DNA of 52,845 bases from an uncultured Lachnobacterium sp. (GTDB taxonomy: Bacteria > Bacillota > Clostridia > Lachnospirales > Lachnospiraceae): positions 1 through 52,845 of the forward strand of contig CALAST010000085.1 of assembly GCA_937889225.1 (NCBI GenBank), read 5' to 3'. Of this stretch, positions 17,268 to 24,957 are shown in pieces. Positions within the stretch are counted from its first letter, which is position 1, and every line of letters begins with the position of its first letter. Below the pieces are notes generated by a model. The model saw nothing but the letters and a program-made list of their open reading frames with translations. It did not search any database and had not been told where the DNA came from. A program made the position numbers and the translations under genes.

Positions 17268-17330
17268 CAAGCGGATATTCGCAATCCGCTATCGCTACTT
17301 GCTCATAACCGAATAACCGCTTTGCGGTTT
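17268..17330 (-). repeat. Dispersed intergenic two-hairpin repeat, copy 1
   Basis: On the minus strand the order is AACCGC-AAA-GCGGTT (hairpin 1), then TTATGAGCAAGTAGCGA, then AGCGGAT-TGCGAAT-ATCCGCT (hairpin 2). The same layout recurs near 23.4, 27.3, 28.8, 44.0 and 49.7 kb, with a partial copy near 31.7 kb. Confidence 0.8.
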
Positions 17331-17493
17331 GTCAGATGGAGCTTATCAGCCCCACCTGATACAAGATTATGTGAACACTTCGTAAGCACAAACGTAGTGT
17401 AGTGCGAACGTAGTGAGAACATATGCCTGTGGCAAACTCCCCCTACCTACCACTTAGTGCTCTACGCACTTGAAGTGGGGGATTTTATTTTTG
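17331..17493. mobile_element. Probable IS200/IS605-like terminal remnant that also forms a terminator
   Basis: This non-coding stretch contains serial partial palindromes. At its end a strong composite hairpin forms: CCCCC (17439-17443), CCACTT (17450-17455) and AGTGC (17456-17460) pair with GCACT (17466-17470), AAGTGG (17473-17478) and following G residues, and T-rich DNA comes next. Sub-terminal hairpins ending in a run of C or G are typical of IS200/IS605 ends, but no transposase gene is present. It would also act as a terminator between the HD gene and the antiporter operon. No other gene is seen in the 17223-17630 gap. Confidence 0.35.
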
Positions 17494-17540
17494 CACAAAA
17501 AATATTAAATTTTTATAAAATTTCTTTACTATTTTTTATC

Positions 17541-17568
17541 TTGAAATTGAAAATAATTGTGATATCAT
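17541..17568 (+). promoter_or_regulatory. Candidate promoter of the Mrp-like operon
   Basis: TTGAAA (17541-17546) and TATCAT (17563-17568) are spaced by 16 bases, about 60 bases before the first gene of the antiporter operon. Confidence 0.5.
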
Positions 17569-17630
17569 AAAAGCTACGTGTATTAGGAAAAAGAACGCTG
17601 GATAACAGTAATAATAAAAGGAGTGGGACA

Positions 17631-18098
17631 ATGTATATTATATTCTTTTTCGTTTGGATTGTTTTTAATGGAAAAATCACTACGGAAATTGTGATTTTCG
17701 GACTGGCCATTGCGGCACTTATTTTTGCATTTATGTGCAAATTTATGGATTACAGTATCACAAAAGAAATACAACTGTACAAAAAGACCGGTTTGATATG
17801 TTCGTATATCATATTGCTGGTAGTAGAGATTGTAAAAGCAAATCTTGCGGTTGTACATATGATACTGAATCAAAAAGAGGAAATGGAGCCGGTGATTGTC
17901 AAGTTCCGTACAAATCTTCGTAGTGAAACAGCAAGAGTAATGCTTGCGAATTCCATCACACTTACACCGGGAACAATTACGGTTTCTCTGGAAGGAGATG
18001 AACTGACGGTGCATTGTTTGGATGTAAGTCTTGCAGAAGGCATGGAAAGTTCAGACTTTGTGAAATTATTGGAAAAAATGGAAGAAAAGGAGAAATAG
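17631..18098 (+). CDS. mrpE: Na+/H+ antiporter subunit E (MrpE/MnhE; MbhA-like)
   Basis: The 155-residue protein has two N-terminal membrane helices (about 1-35 and 55-75) and a soluble C-terminal domain with the family motif SITLTPGTITVSLEGDELTVHCL at about 105-127 (shown here as SITLTPGTIT plus VSLEGDELTVH). This is the MrpE hallmark. It is the first gene of a ten-gene operon in the order E-F-G-MbhD-B-C-D and three more large antiporter-like subunits. MrpE is a small assembly subunit on the edge of the membrane complex. The ribosome site AAAAGGAG precedes ATG 17631. The next gene follows after 3 bases. Confidence 0.9.
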   Translation: MYIIFFFVWIVFNGKITTEIVIFGLAIAALIFAFMCKFMDYSITKEIQLYKKTGLICSYIILLVVEIVKANLAVVHMILNQKEEMEPVIVKFRTNLRSETARVMLANSITLTPGTITVSLEGDELTVHCLDVSLAEGMESSDFVKLLEKMEEKEK

Positions 18099-18101
18099 AA
18101 T

Positions 18102-18434
18102 ATGGCATTGATACAGCAATACGAATGGATATTTCATATAATCTTGGTTATTTTGGCAATTATGCTGATACTTTGTTTGATACGTGCAATCAAAGGACCA
18201 AGAGTTGCAGACCGTCTTGTAGCAGTAAATATGATGGGAACGATGGTTATGGTTATTATTTCCATACTTGCAGTCATAAAAAATGAAGGCTATTTGGTAG
18301 ATATTTGTCTGATTTATGCCATGATTAGTTTCCTTGCAGTAGTGGTACTTACAAAGGTATATACCGGAGTTTATTTGGAAGCGAAGGCAAAAAAAGAAGC
18401 AAAGGGGGGTGAATATATCAATGAATCTCATTAG
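18102..18434 (+). CDS. mrpF: Na+/H+ antiporter subunit F (MrpF; MbhB-like)
   Basis: The 110-residue protein has three membrane helices (about 10-30, 40-57, 62-82), with the family pattern RAIKGPRVADRLVAVNMMGT after helix 1. This loop (GP..ADR..A.N..GT) is diagnostic of MrpF/MnhF/PhaF. The subunit is part of the Mrp/Mbh membrane core. It overlaps mrpG by 14 bases, which indicates translational coupling. Confidence 0.9.
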   Translation: MALIQQYEWIFHIILVILAIMLILCLIRAIKGPRVADRLVAVNMMGTMVMVIISILAVIKNEGYLVDICLIYAMISFLAVVVLTKVYTGVYLEAKAKKEAKGGEYINESH

Positions 18435-18798
18435 TGGTATACAGTTTGTTTTAGGGATTGGTTTCCTCTTGGCTGGTGTGTATATATTTGTGGTTGAGCT
18501 GATTGGCGTGTTTAAATTCAAATATGTTTTAAACCGCATGCATGCAGCAGCGATGGGAGATACAATTGGACTTGGTTTATCCTTGTTGGGACTTATTATT
18601 CTTTGCGGATTTAATTATACGAGTCTTAAGATGGCACTTATTATTGTATTTTTGTGGTTGGCTTCACCGGTATCTTCGCATTTGATTGCCCGTTTAGAAG
18701 TAACAACAAATGAAGAACTTGATAAATTCTGTGATATAAGAGGCATAGAAATAGCTGAGGAATTTTCAAAAATAAATAAAAATGAGGAGATGAAATAA
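18421..18798 (+). CDS. mrpG: Na+/H+ antiporter subunit G (MrpG; MbhC-like)
   Basis: From ATG 18421 the protein is 125 residues with three membrane helices (about 2-25, 45-63, 68-88). Family markers are MHAAAMGDTIGLGLSLLG and WLASPVSSHLIAR, the latter being the MrpG signature of a P-x-S-H/A helix. The start at 18421 is chosen over GTG 18409 because a GGGGGG run at 18404-18409 acts as ribosome site 11 bases ahead. It sits inside the end of mrpF and shares one base (18798) with the following DUF4040 gene. It belongs to the E-F-G triad of the Mrp/Mbh core. Confidence 0.9.
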   Translation: MNLISGIQFVLGIGFLLAGVYIFVVELIGVFKFKYVLNRMHAAAMGDTIGLGLSLLGLIILCGFNYTSLKMALIIVFLWLASPVSSHLIARLEVTTNEELDKFCDIRGIEIAEEFSKINKNEEMK

Positions 18799-19055
18799 TG
18801 GTTATATTTGAACGAGTATTATTAATCTTTTTGGTAGTATGTGCGATTTCCGTAAGTTTCTCCAAAAATTTACTGAATTCAATTCTGATATTTATGTCCT
18901 ACAGCTTAGTTATGTCAATTATTTGGATTTTATTGGAATCACCGGACTTGGCAATTACGGAAGCAGCAGTTGGGGCAGGAATTACAAGTATTTTATTCTT
19001 CGTTACGCTGAAAAAGATTCAGGCAATGGGAGAGGAAGGAGAAAAACATGAGTAA
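18798..19055 (+). CDS. Mbh/Mrp small subunit, DUF4040 (MbhD-like, MrpA C-terminal piece)
   Basis: The 85-residue protein has three membrane helices (about 5-22, 28-45, 53-73). The motif ESPDLAITEAAVGAGITSILFF is the DUF4040 signature found in MbhD or, fused, in the C-terminal part of MrpA. Having it as a separate gene is the split arrangement of Mbh/Mbs-type modules of anaerobes rather than the fused MrpA of Bacillus. It overlaps the next gene by 8 bases. In known structures this region helps form the Na+ or H+ path between subunits. Confidence 0.85.
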   Translation: MVIFERVLLIFLVVCAISVSFSKNLLNSILIFMSYSLVMSIIWILLESPDLAITEAAVGAGITSILFFVTLKKIQAMGEEGEKHE

Positions 19056-20016
19056 ACCGATTCCGCAGGAAGAACTAAACAAAAAACTTTCTTATAAAAT
19101 AAAACAGTGGGTAGATGGCGAAGCGGATATTTATATGGGAAATGTAGAAACCATTCCACATAAACAAGAAGCTCCAAATGATACGATAATTTACAGCCAT
19201 AAAAAAGATATGGAACAGGTTGTGCAGAGTGTACATGACATTGAACACAATAAAAATTATAAATTGTTCTTTCGTTTTTACCGCGTTGCTGCAATTGCAT
19301 GTTGTGTATTGCTTGTAGCAATTTTACTTGTAGCTGTGTCGTATCTTCCACCGGTAGGAAATGCAGATAATCCTGTAAACAATGAGGTGGCTGCAAAATA
19401 TATCGAAGACGGTATGCAGGAGACAGGTGCGGTCAATATCGTAACAGGTATGATTTTGGACTATCGTGCATTTGATACATTTGGAGAATCCAATGTATTA
19501 TTTATTGCTACTTGTACGGTTTTGATTTTGATGCGAAATGATAAAAAAGACAAAAATGGTGTTCCGGAAACAGAGAAAAGCGATAATCGTTTTGAACCAA
19601 AGCCAGATACCATTTTACAGAAAATAGCATTTGTACTTGTGCCGATTATTATGATATTTGGTATTTATGTCGTATTAAATGGACATATTTCACCGGGTGG
19701 TGGATTTTCCGGTGGTGCGATTATTGGTGCAGGATTGATTTTATACTTAAATGCATTTGGATTTGAAAAGACAGAGCGTTTCTTTACGGAAAAGACCTAT
19801 AAATACGTTAGTTTATGTTCACTTTTGTTTTATTGTCTTGCAAAGAGTTATTCTTTTTTTATGGGAGCAAATCATTTGGAAACAGGTATTCCGCTTGGAA
19901 CACCGGGCGATATTATCAGTTCAGGGTTGATTTTGCCGCTTAACATCTGCGTAGGACTTGTAGTTGCATGTACCATGTATACGTTTTATGCATTATTCAG
20001 AAAGGGAGGATTTTAA
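19048..20016 (+). CDS. mrpB: MbhE + MrpB fused subunit with an N-terminal cytosolic extension
   Basis: The 322-residue protein is larger than a normal MrpB (about 140). Residues 1-75 are polar and predicted cytosolic, with no recognised domain. Residues of about 76-165 contain one helix, a loop (VPxxETGAVNIVTGMILDYRAFDTFGE style), then a second helix, like MbhE. Residues of about 190-320 form the MrpB domain with HISPGGGFSGGAIIGAG and several helices. It thus fuses the MbhE and MrpB functions. The long N-terminal tail is unusual for the family and could be a regulatory or docking piece. It ends 1 base before mrpC. Confidence 0.85.
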   Translation: MSKPIPQEELNKKLSYKIKQWVDGEADIYMGNVETIPHKQEAPNDTIIYSHKKDMEQVVQSVHDIEHNKNYKLFFRFYRVAAIACCVLLVAILLVAVSYLPPVGNADNPVNNEVAAKYIEDGMQETGAVNIVTGMILDYRAFDTFGESNVLFIATCTVLILMRNDKKDKNGVPETEKSDNRFEPKPDTILQKIAFVLVPIIMIFGIYVVLNGHISPGGGFSGGAIIGAGLILYLNAFGFEKTERFFTEKTYKYVSLCSLLFYCLAKSYSFFMGANHLETGIPLGTPGDIISSGLILPLNICVGLVVACTMYTFYALFRKGGF

Positions 20017-20017
20017 A

Positions 20018-20392
20018 ATGGGCATTAATTTTCTTCCAAATATCGGAGAAGAAGTGGCAATGATTCTGTTTGGAATCGGATTTGCTAATCTGCTTTTCCA
20101 GAAAAATTTAATTAAAAAGATTATTGGATTTAATATTATGGATACTGCTATTTATTTGTTTTTGGCAGAAAAGGGTTATATAACAGGACGTATTGCACCG
20201 ATTGTTGTGGATGGCATACAGACAGTAGAAACGTATATTAATCCGATACCGAGTGGTTTGGTTTTGACGGGTATCGTAGTTTCGGTTTCTGTATCCGCAC
20301 TTATGCTCTCACTTACGATGCGTTTATACCAGAGATATCATACGCTCGATTTAGATGAGATTTCTGCAAGACTTCGGAAGGAGGGATTGTAA
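20018..20392 (+). CDS. mrpC: Na+/H+ antiporter subunit C (MrpC, NuoK-like)
   Basis: From ATG 20018 the protein is 124 residues with three membrane helices and the NuoK-like pattern FGIGFANLLFQKNLIKKIIGFNIMDTAIYLFL. The loop TGIVVSVSVSALMLSL (residues about 83-98) is family-typical. Starts further upstream, inside mrpB, were rejected because AAAGGGAGGA (20001-20010) lies 7 bases before this ATG. It overlaps the next gene by one base (TAATG). The subunit carries part of the proton path in Mrp and complex I. Confidence 0.9.
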   Translation: MGINFLPNIGEEVAMILFGIGFANLLFQKNLIKKIIGFNIMDTAIYLFLAEKGYITGRIAPIVVDGIQTVETYINPIPSGLVLTGIVVSVSVSALMLSLTMRLYQRYHTLDLDEISARLRKEGL

Positions 20393-21906
20393 TGCAATTT
20401 GTACAAAATGTGCCTTTGCTATCTATTATGTTATCTATGTTTTCAGGGATTGTTTCGTCCGTTTTATCGGGAAAAACGGCAAGACGTATTAACACAGCGA
20501 TGCTTATGATAGTTGTGGCATTGTCAGCGTGGTTATTGGTATTTTTAATACAGTCGGACATTGGCAGCTATACTTATATGATGGGACATTTTCCGGCACC
20601 ATGGGGAAATGAAGTTCGTGCAGGGGTATTGGAAGCCGGCATGGCATTTTTCTTTTCAATTATTATGTTGTTATCCCTTTGGGGCGGAAAACATAAGTTA
20701 GATGGAGAAGTAGAACATACAAAACACAATATTTATTATATTCTTGCTGATTTATTGTTAGGTTCTATCTTAGCTTTGATTTATACAAACGATATGTTTA
20801 CGGCATACGTATTCGTAGAAATTAACACGATTGCGGCATGTGGATTGATTATGATTCGCCAAAACGGAAGAACGATTGAAGCAGCAGTTCGTTATATGAT
20901 TATGAGTTTGTTAGGTTCCGGTCTTTTACTTATGGGAATTTGTATGCTGTATGATATTACAGGGCACTTGCTTATGGAAAATATGCAGGAAAGCGTGGCA
21001 CTTATCATGCAGACAGGAACATATCAGATACCGCTTTTAATTACGACAGGGCTTATGACAGTAGGGCTTGCGATTAAAAGTGCATTGTTTCCATTTCACT
21101 CATGGCTTCCGGATGCCTATGGATATTCTACCGTTTCATCCGCAGCGATTTTGTCGAGTCTTGTATCCAAAGGATATATTTTTCTTTTAATTAAGATTTT
21201 TTATCGTGTTATCGGTATGGATTTGATTACACAAAGCGGTATTTTAAATCTTTTATTTATTTTTGGGCTTTGTGCAATGATTTTTGGCTCAGTAAGTGCG
21301 ATTTGGGAAAACGATATTCGTAGAATGATTGCGTTTTCTTCCGTAGCACAGATTGGATATATCTACATGGGATTTGGTTTGGGAACAGAAGCAGGTATGA
21401 TAGCAAGTGTGTTCCATATTTTAATGCATGCTGCAACGAAATCATTAACGTTTATTTCTGCGATTGGTTTGACCGACGTATCAAATGGAAGCAGACAGTT
21501 TTTTGCTTTAACGGGAGCTGGTTATCGAAATAAAATTGCGGGTGTAGGATTTACCGTAGGTTCTCTTTCTATGGTAGGGATTCCATTGTTTTCCGGCTTT
21601 GTCAGCAAACTTTTATTTGCAGAAGCAGCAGTTATGGCACCATCATGGAGAATGTTTCCAACTTTAATTGTACTGGCAATCAGTACGGTTTTGAATGCAA
21701 TTTATTTCCTAAAAACCGTAATTCGTATTTACACACCGGAAAAGGTATCGGTAGAAAAAGAAAAAGGATATTATCGAATTACATGGGACAAACAAAAGAT
21801 GTATGCACTTACAATTGTGTTGTTTATCATAGTGAACTTAGTTTTAGGAACAAAATCCCAGCCGATATTGCAACTCATTCAGGATGGGTTATATAACTTT
21901 ATGTAG
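20392..21906 (+). CDS. mrpD: Proton/cation antiporter-like subunit (MrpD/MbhH, NuoN-like), first of four
   Basis: The 504-residue polytopic protein has about 14 hydrophobic helices of the complex I antiporter type. The conserved helix-5 glutamate is seen in YVFVEINTIAACG, the helix-7 lysine in GLAIKSALFPFHSWLPDAYG, and a further lysine in SLVSKGYIF. These residues carry protons in Mrp and complex I. It follows mrpC directly. Position and motif wording suit the MrpD/MbhH slot. The ribosome site GAAGGAGG precedes ATG 20392. Confidence 0.85.
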   Translation: MQFVQNVPLLSIMLSMFSGIVSSVLSGKTARRINTAMLMIVVALSAWLLVFLIQSDIGSYTYMMGHFPAPWGNEVRAGVLEAGMAFFFSIIMLLSLWGGKHKLDGEVEHTKHNIYYILADLLLGSILALIYTNDMFTAYVFVEINTIAACGLIMIRQNGRTIEAAVRYMIMSLLGSGLLLMGICMLYDITGHLLMENMQESVALIMQTGTYQIPLLITTGLMTVGLAIKSALFPFHSWLPDAYGYSTVSSAAILSSLVSKGYIFLLIKIFYRVIGMDLITQSGILNLLFIFGLCAMIFGSVSAIWENDIRRMIAFSSVAQIGYIYMGFGLGTEAGMIASVFHILMHAATKSLTFISAIGLTDVSNGSRQFFALTGAGYRNKIAGVGFTVGSLSMVGIPLFSGFVSKLLFAEAAVMAPSWRMFPTLIVLAISTVLNAIYFLKTVIRIYTPEKVSVEKEKGYYRITWDKQKMYALTIVLFIIVNLVLGTKSQPILQLIQDGLYNFM

Positions 21907-21923
21907 AATGGAAAGGAGTAGTT

Positions 21924-23393
21924 ATGATAGTTTTATCTATAATATTTCCGATTTTATGGGGACTTGCACTCCTTGTAATGCCGGAATTTAAAAAAAGAAG
22001 CTCCCTTATTTCTGCAACGGGAACTGGTTTGGTAATTAGTGCACTTCTTACGCTGCCGATAATCCTCACGGATGGCACACAAGAAGTACACCTGTTTTCT
22101 TTGGGCGAAAATATGAATCTTTTTTTCCGCGTGGATACAGTAGGAAAACTGTTTGCCGCGGTGGTGATGCTCGTATGGATGTTAGCAGGATTTTTTGCTT
22201 TTGAGTATATGAAGCATGAAAAAGAAGAAAAACGCTATTTTGGTTTTTACATACTTGTATATGGTGTGTTGAATGCCTTATGTTTTTCCGGAGGCATGAT
22301 AACATATTATTTATTTTATGAAGCAATGACGTTATTATCTATGCCACTTATTTTGCATTCCAGAACAAAAGAAGCAATTATGGGTGGTTTGAAATATCTG
22401 TTTTATTCTATTTTTGGTGCATATTTAGTATTGTTTGGAATTTTCTTTTTCAACAAATATGCACAAACATTAGATTTTACAGCTGGTGGCACATTGGATA
22501 CAGCGGCTCTTTTGGGTAATGAGGGCGTACTCCTCGTAGCAGCGTTTTGTATGATTGTAGGTTTTGGTGTAAAGGGAGGTCTGTTTCCACTTCATGCATG
22601 GCTTCCGGCAGCACATCCGGTAGCTCCGGCACCGGCTTCTGCGGTCATGTCTGCGATTATTGTAAAAATGGGTGTGCTTGGTGTTTTGCGTTCCGTATAT
22701 TATGTAATCGGAGCAGATTTCTTGCGTGGTACATGGGTACAGACTGCATGGCTTGCACTTGCGATTTTTACGGTATTTATGGGTTCTATGCTCGCATACC
22801 GTGAAAAAGTTTTGAAAAAACGTCTTGCATATTCTTCCGTAAGCCAGATTTCTTATATTTTATTTGGTATGGCATTGTTACATCCACAGGGACTTACCGG
22901 TTCGTTGCTTCATGTAGTATTCCATGCAATGATTAAGTCGGCATTATTCCTGTGTGCAGGAGCAATTATTTATAAAACAGGAAAGACTTATGTTACAGAT
23001 TTAAAAGGCATTGGTAAAAAAATGCCAATAACCATGTGGGCATATACATTTGCGGCTCTTGCATTAATTGGTATTCCACCAGCAAGTGGATTTATTAGTA
23101 AATGGTATTTGGCAATGGGAGCATTGGAGTCAGAAATTCCTGTATTTGCATGGTTGGGACCGGTTGTGCTTTTAATTAGTGCTCTTTTAACGGCAGGATA
23201 CTTACTTCCGATTACGATTCAGGGATTTTTGCCGGGCGAAGATTTTTCTTATAGTACCTTAAAAAAATGTGAACCGGTAAAGATGATGTTAGTACCTGTG
23301 ATGATACTGGGGATGTTAGCACTTATTTTAGGTGTATTTCCAAACCCGCTTATAGATGTCATCTCAAACATTGTAAGCACAGTATTTAACTAA
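21924..23393 (+). CDS. Proton antiporter-like subunit (NuoM/NuoL-like), second of four
   Basis: The 489-residue polytopic protein has the helix-5 glutamate in YYLFYEAMTLLSMP, the helix-7 lysine in GFGVKGGLFPLHAWLPAAHP followed by VAPAPASAVMS, and a second lysine in IIVKMGVLGV. It is clearly related to the two genes downstream and to the one upstream, but is not a recent copy. It starts 17 bases after the previous gene with AAAGGAG as ribosome site. Its stop codon lies within the first stem of a dispersed repeat (copy 2). An extra antiporter subunit beyond MrpA and MrpD is unusual. Confidence 0.85.
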   Translation: MIVLSIIFPILWGLALLVMPEFKKRSSLISATGTGLVISALLTLPIILTDGTQEVHLFSLGENMNLFFRVDTVGKLFAAVVMLVWMLAGFFAFEYMKHEKEEKRYFGFYILVYGVLNALCFSGGMITYYLFYEAMTLLSMPLILHSRTKEAIMGGLKYLFYSIFGAYLVLFGIFFFNKYAQTLDFTAGGTLDTAALLGNEGVLLVAAFCMIVGFGVKGGLFPLHAWLPAAHPVAPAPASAVMSAIIVKMGVLGVLRSVYYVIGADFLRGTWVQTAWLALAIFTVFMGSMLAYREKVLKKRLAYSSVSQISYILFGMALLHPQGLTGSLLHVVFHAMIKSALFLCAGAIIYKTGKTYVTDLKGIGKKMPITMWAYTFAALALIGIPPASGFISKWYLAMGALESEIPVFAWLGPVVLLISALLTAGYLLPITIQGFLPGEDFSYSTLKKCEPVKMMLVPVMILGMLALILGVFPNPLIDVISNIVSTVFN

Positions 23394-23460
23394 ATAACCG
23401 CAAATCGGTTATTTAGTTATGAGCAAGTAACGAAGTGGATTGCGAATATCCACTTAACGG
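23391..23460 (+). repeat. Dispersed two-hairpin repeat, copy 2, inside the antiporter operon
   Basis: AAATAACCG-CAAAT-CGGTTATTT (23392-23414) is hairpin 1 and overlaps the stop codon of the preceding gene. Next comes AGTTATGAGCAAGTAACGA, then AAGTGGA...TCCACTT as hairpin 2. Relative to other copies the stem changed from GCGGA/TCCGC to GTGGA/TCCAC, a compensatory change on both arms. It separates genes two and three of the antiporter set and could act in mRNA stability or partial termination. Confidence 0.8.
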
Positions 23461-23472
23461 GTGAGGTGAAAT

Positions 23473-24942
23473 ATGAATCAATATTGGATTTTAGTGGCAA
23501 TCTTATTGCCGATTATCGGAGGTGCGGGTGTTTGCCTATTCCCGCCGGAAAAGAAAAAAGAAATGCTGATTTATTTGGAAGTGGTAGCAGTTACGACTTC
23601 AGCAATCGTATGGGGACTTTTAACAGGAGGAACTACGGAAGTATTTCATGTAGTGCATTTTGTGGGTGAGTTATCCATTTCCTTTAAAATCGATGGAATG
23701 ACAATGGTATTTGCAGGTCTGGTATCTGTTTTATGGCCGCTTGCAATTTTATATGCGGCAGAATATATGGAACATGAGAAAAAACAGAATGTGTTCTTTA
23801 TGTTTTACAGCATGACATATGGTGTTACGCTTGGTATTGCGTTTGCATCCGATATGTTATCAATGTATTTCTTTTATGAATTGCTTACATTAGTAACAGT
23901 ACCGCTTGTTATGTATACATTGAGCAGAGAAGCAATTTTGGCGAGCCGAAAGTATTTATATTATTCTCTTGGTGGAGCTGCATTTGCCCTTATGGGATTG
24001 GTATTTATCATTATATATGGTGACACTTGTGAATTTGAATTGGGTGGCATTATGAATATGGAAGCCATTGGAGATAAAGTGCCATTGTTGCTTTGGATTT
24101 ATTTATTTGCATTTTTGGGATTTGGTGTAAAAGCTGCAATTTGGCCATTATGTGAATGGCTTCCACAAGCAGGTGTTGCACCGACACCTGTTACTGCACT
24201 TTTACATGCGGTTGCAGTCGTAAAAGCAGGTGTGTTTGCAATGATTCGTCTTACTTACTACAGTTTTGGAACGGAGTTTTTACGTGGTACATGGGTGCAA
24301 TATGTGGTTATGGCATTTGCGATTGTTACAATTGTGTATGGATGCAGCAGAGCCGTAAAAGAGACACATATCAAACGAAGACTTGCTTATTCAACTGTCA
24401 GCAACTTATCCTATATTATTTTTGGGATTACGATTATGACACCACAGGGATTAATTGGTGCATTAAGCCATTTAATTTTCCATGCAATTATGAAAATTTG
24501 TCTGTTTTTCTGTGCAGGGGCATTTATGCATAAAACAGGAAAAAGCCATGTATACGAAATGGATGGCTTAGGACGAAAAATGCCGATTGTATTTGGTACA
24601 TTTGCGGTAGCAGGAGTTGGGCTTATGGGTGTACCGGGATTTGCCGGATTTGTCAGCAAATGGAATTTGGCACAGGCTGCGGTAGAAAGTGAAAATGTGC
24701 TTGCGTATGTGGGCGTGGCAGGGATACTTATTTCGGCATTTTTAACTTCACTTTATATTATGAATGTGGTTATTCGTGCATTTTTCCCAAGCAGACAGGC
24801 GATTGTATTAGAAAATGCAAAAGACCCTACTTGGAAAATGAATGTGCCACTCATTGTATTTGCAGTAGCAGTTGTAGTACTTGGTATTTATACACAGCCG
24901 CTTATGGGATTTTTAGAAGCGGTTGCACAAGGAATTTATTAG
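23473..24942 (+). CDS. Proton antiporter-like subunit (NuoM/NuoL-like), third of four
   Basis: The 489-residue polytopic protein has the helix-5 glutamate in MYFFYELLTLVTVP, the helix-7 lysine in GFGVKAAIWPLCEWLPQAG and a second lysine in AVAVVKAGVFAM. It is the same length as the gene before it and shares its arrangement (for example FLRGTWVQ near residue 275 in both), which points to duplication. In place of the usual PLHxWLPxAHP it has PLCEWLPQAGVAP, a departure that may alter the ion path. It follows the repeat with ribosome site GGGTGAGGTG before ATG 23473. Confidence 0.85.
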   Translation: MNQYWILVAILLPIIGGAGVCLFPPEKKKEMLIYLEVVAVTTSAIVWGLLTGGTTEVFHVVHFVGELSISFKIDGMTMVFAGLVSVLWPLAILYAAEYMEHEKKQNVFFMFYSMTYGVTLGIAFASDMLSMYFFYELLTLVTVPLVMYTLSREAILASRKYLYYSLGGAAFALMGLVFIIIYGDTCEFELGGIMNMEAIGDKVPLLLWIYLFAFLGFGVKAAIWPLCEWLPQAGVAPTPVTALLHAVAVVKAGVFAMIRLTYYSFGTEFLRGTWVQYVVMAFAIVTIVYGCSRAVKETHIKRRLAYSTVSNLSYIIFGITIMTPQGLIGALSHLIFHAIMKICLFFCAGAFMHKTGKSHVYEMDGLGRKMPIVFGTFAVAGVGLMGVPGFAGFVSKWNLAQAAVESENVLAYVGVAGILISAFLTSLYIMNVVIRAFFPSRQAIVLENAKDPTWKMNVPLIVFAVAVVVLGIYTQPLMGFLEAVAQGIY

Positions 24943-24957
24943 AAAGGAGACAAGGCA

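Noticed and set aside
17513..18539. Minus-strand reading frames over the antiporter operon
   Set aside because: They have cysteine- and histidine-rich, low-quality composition and mirror strong plus-strand coding with clear family motifs.
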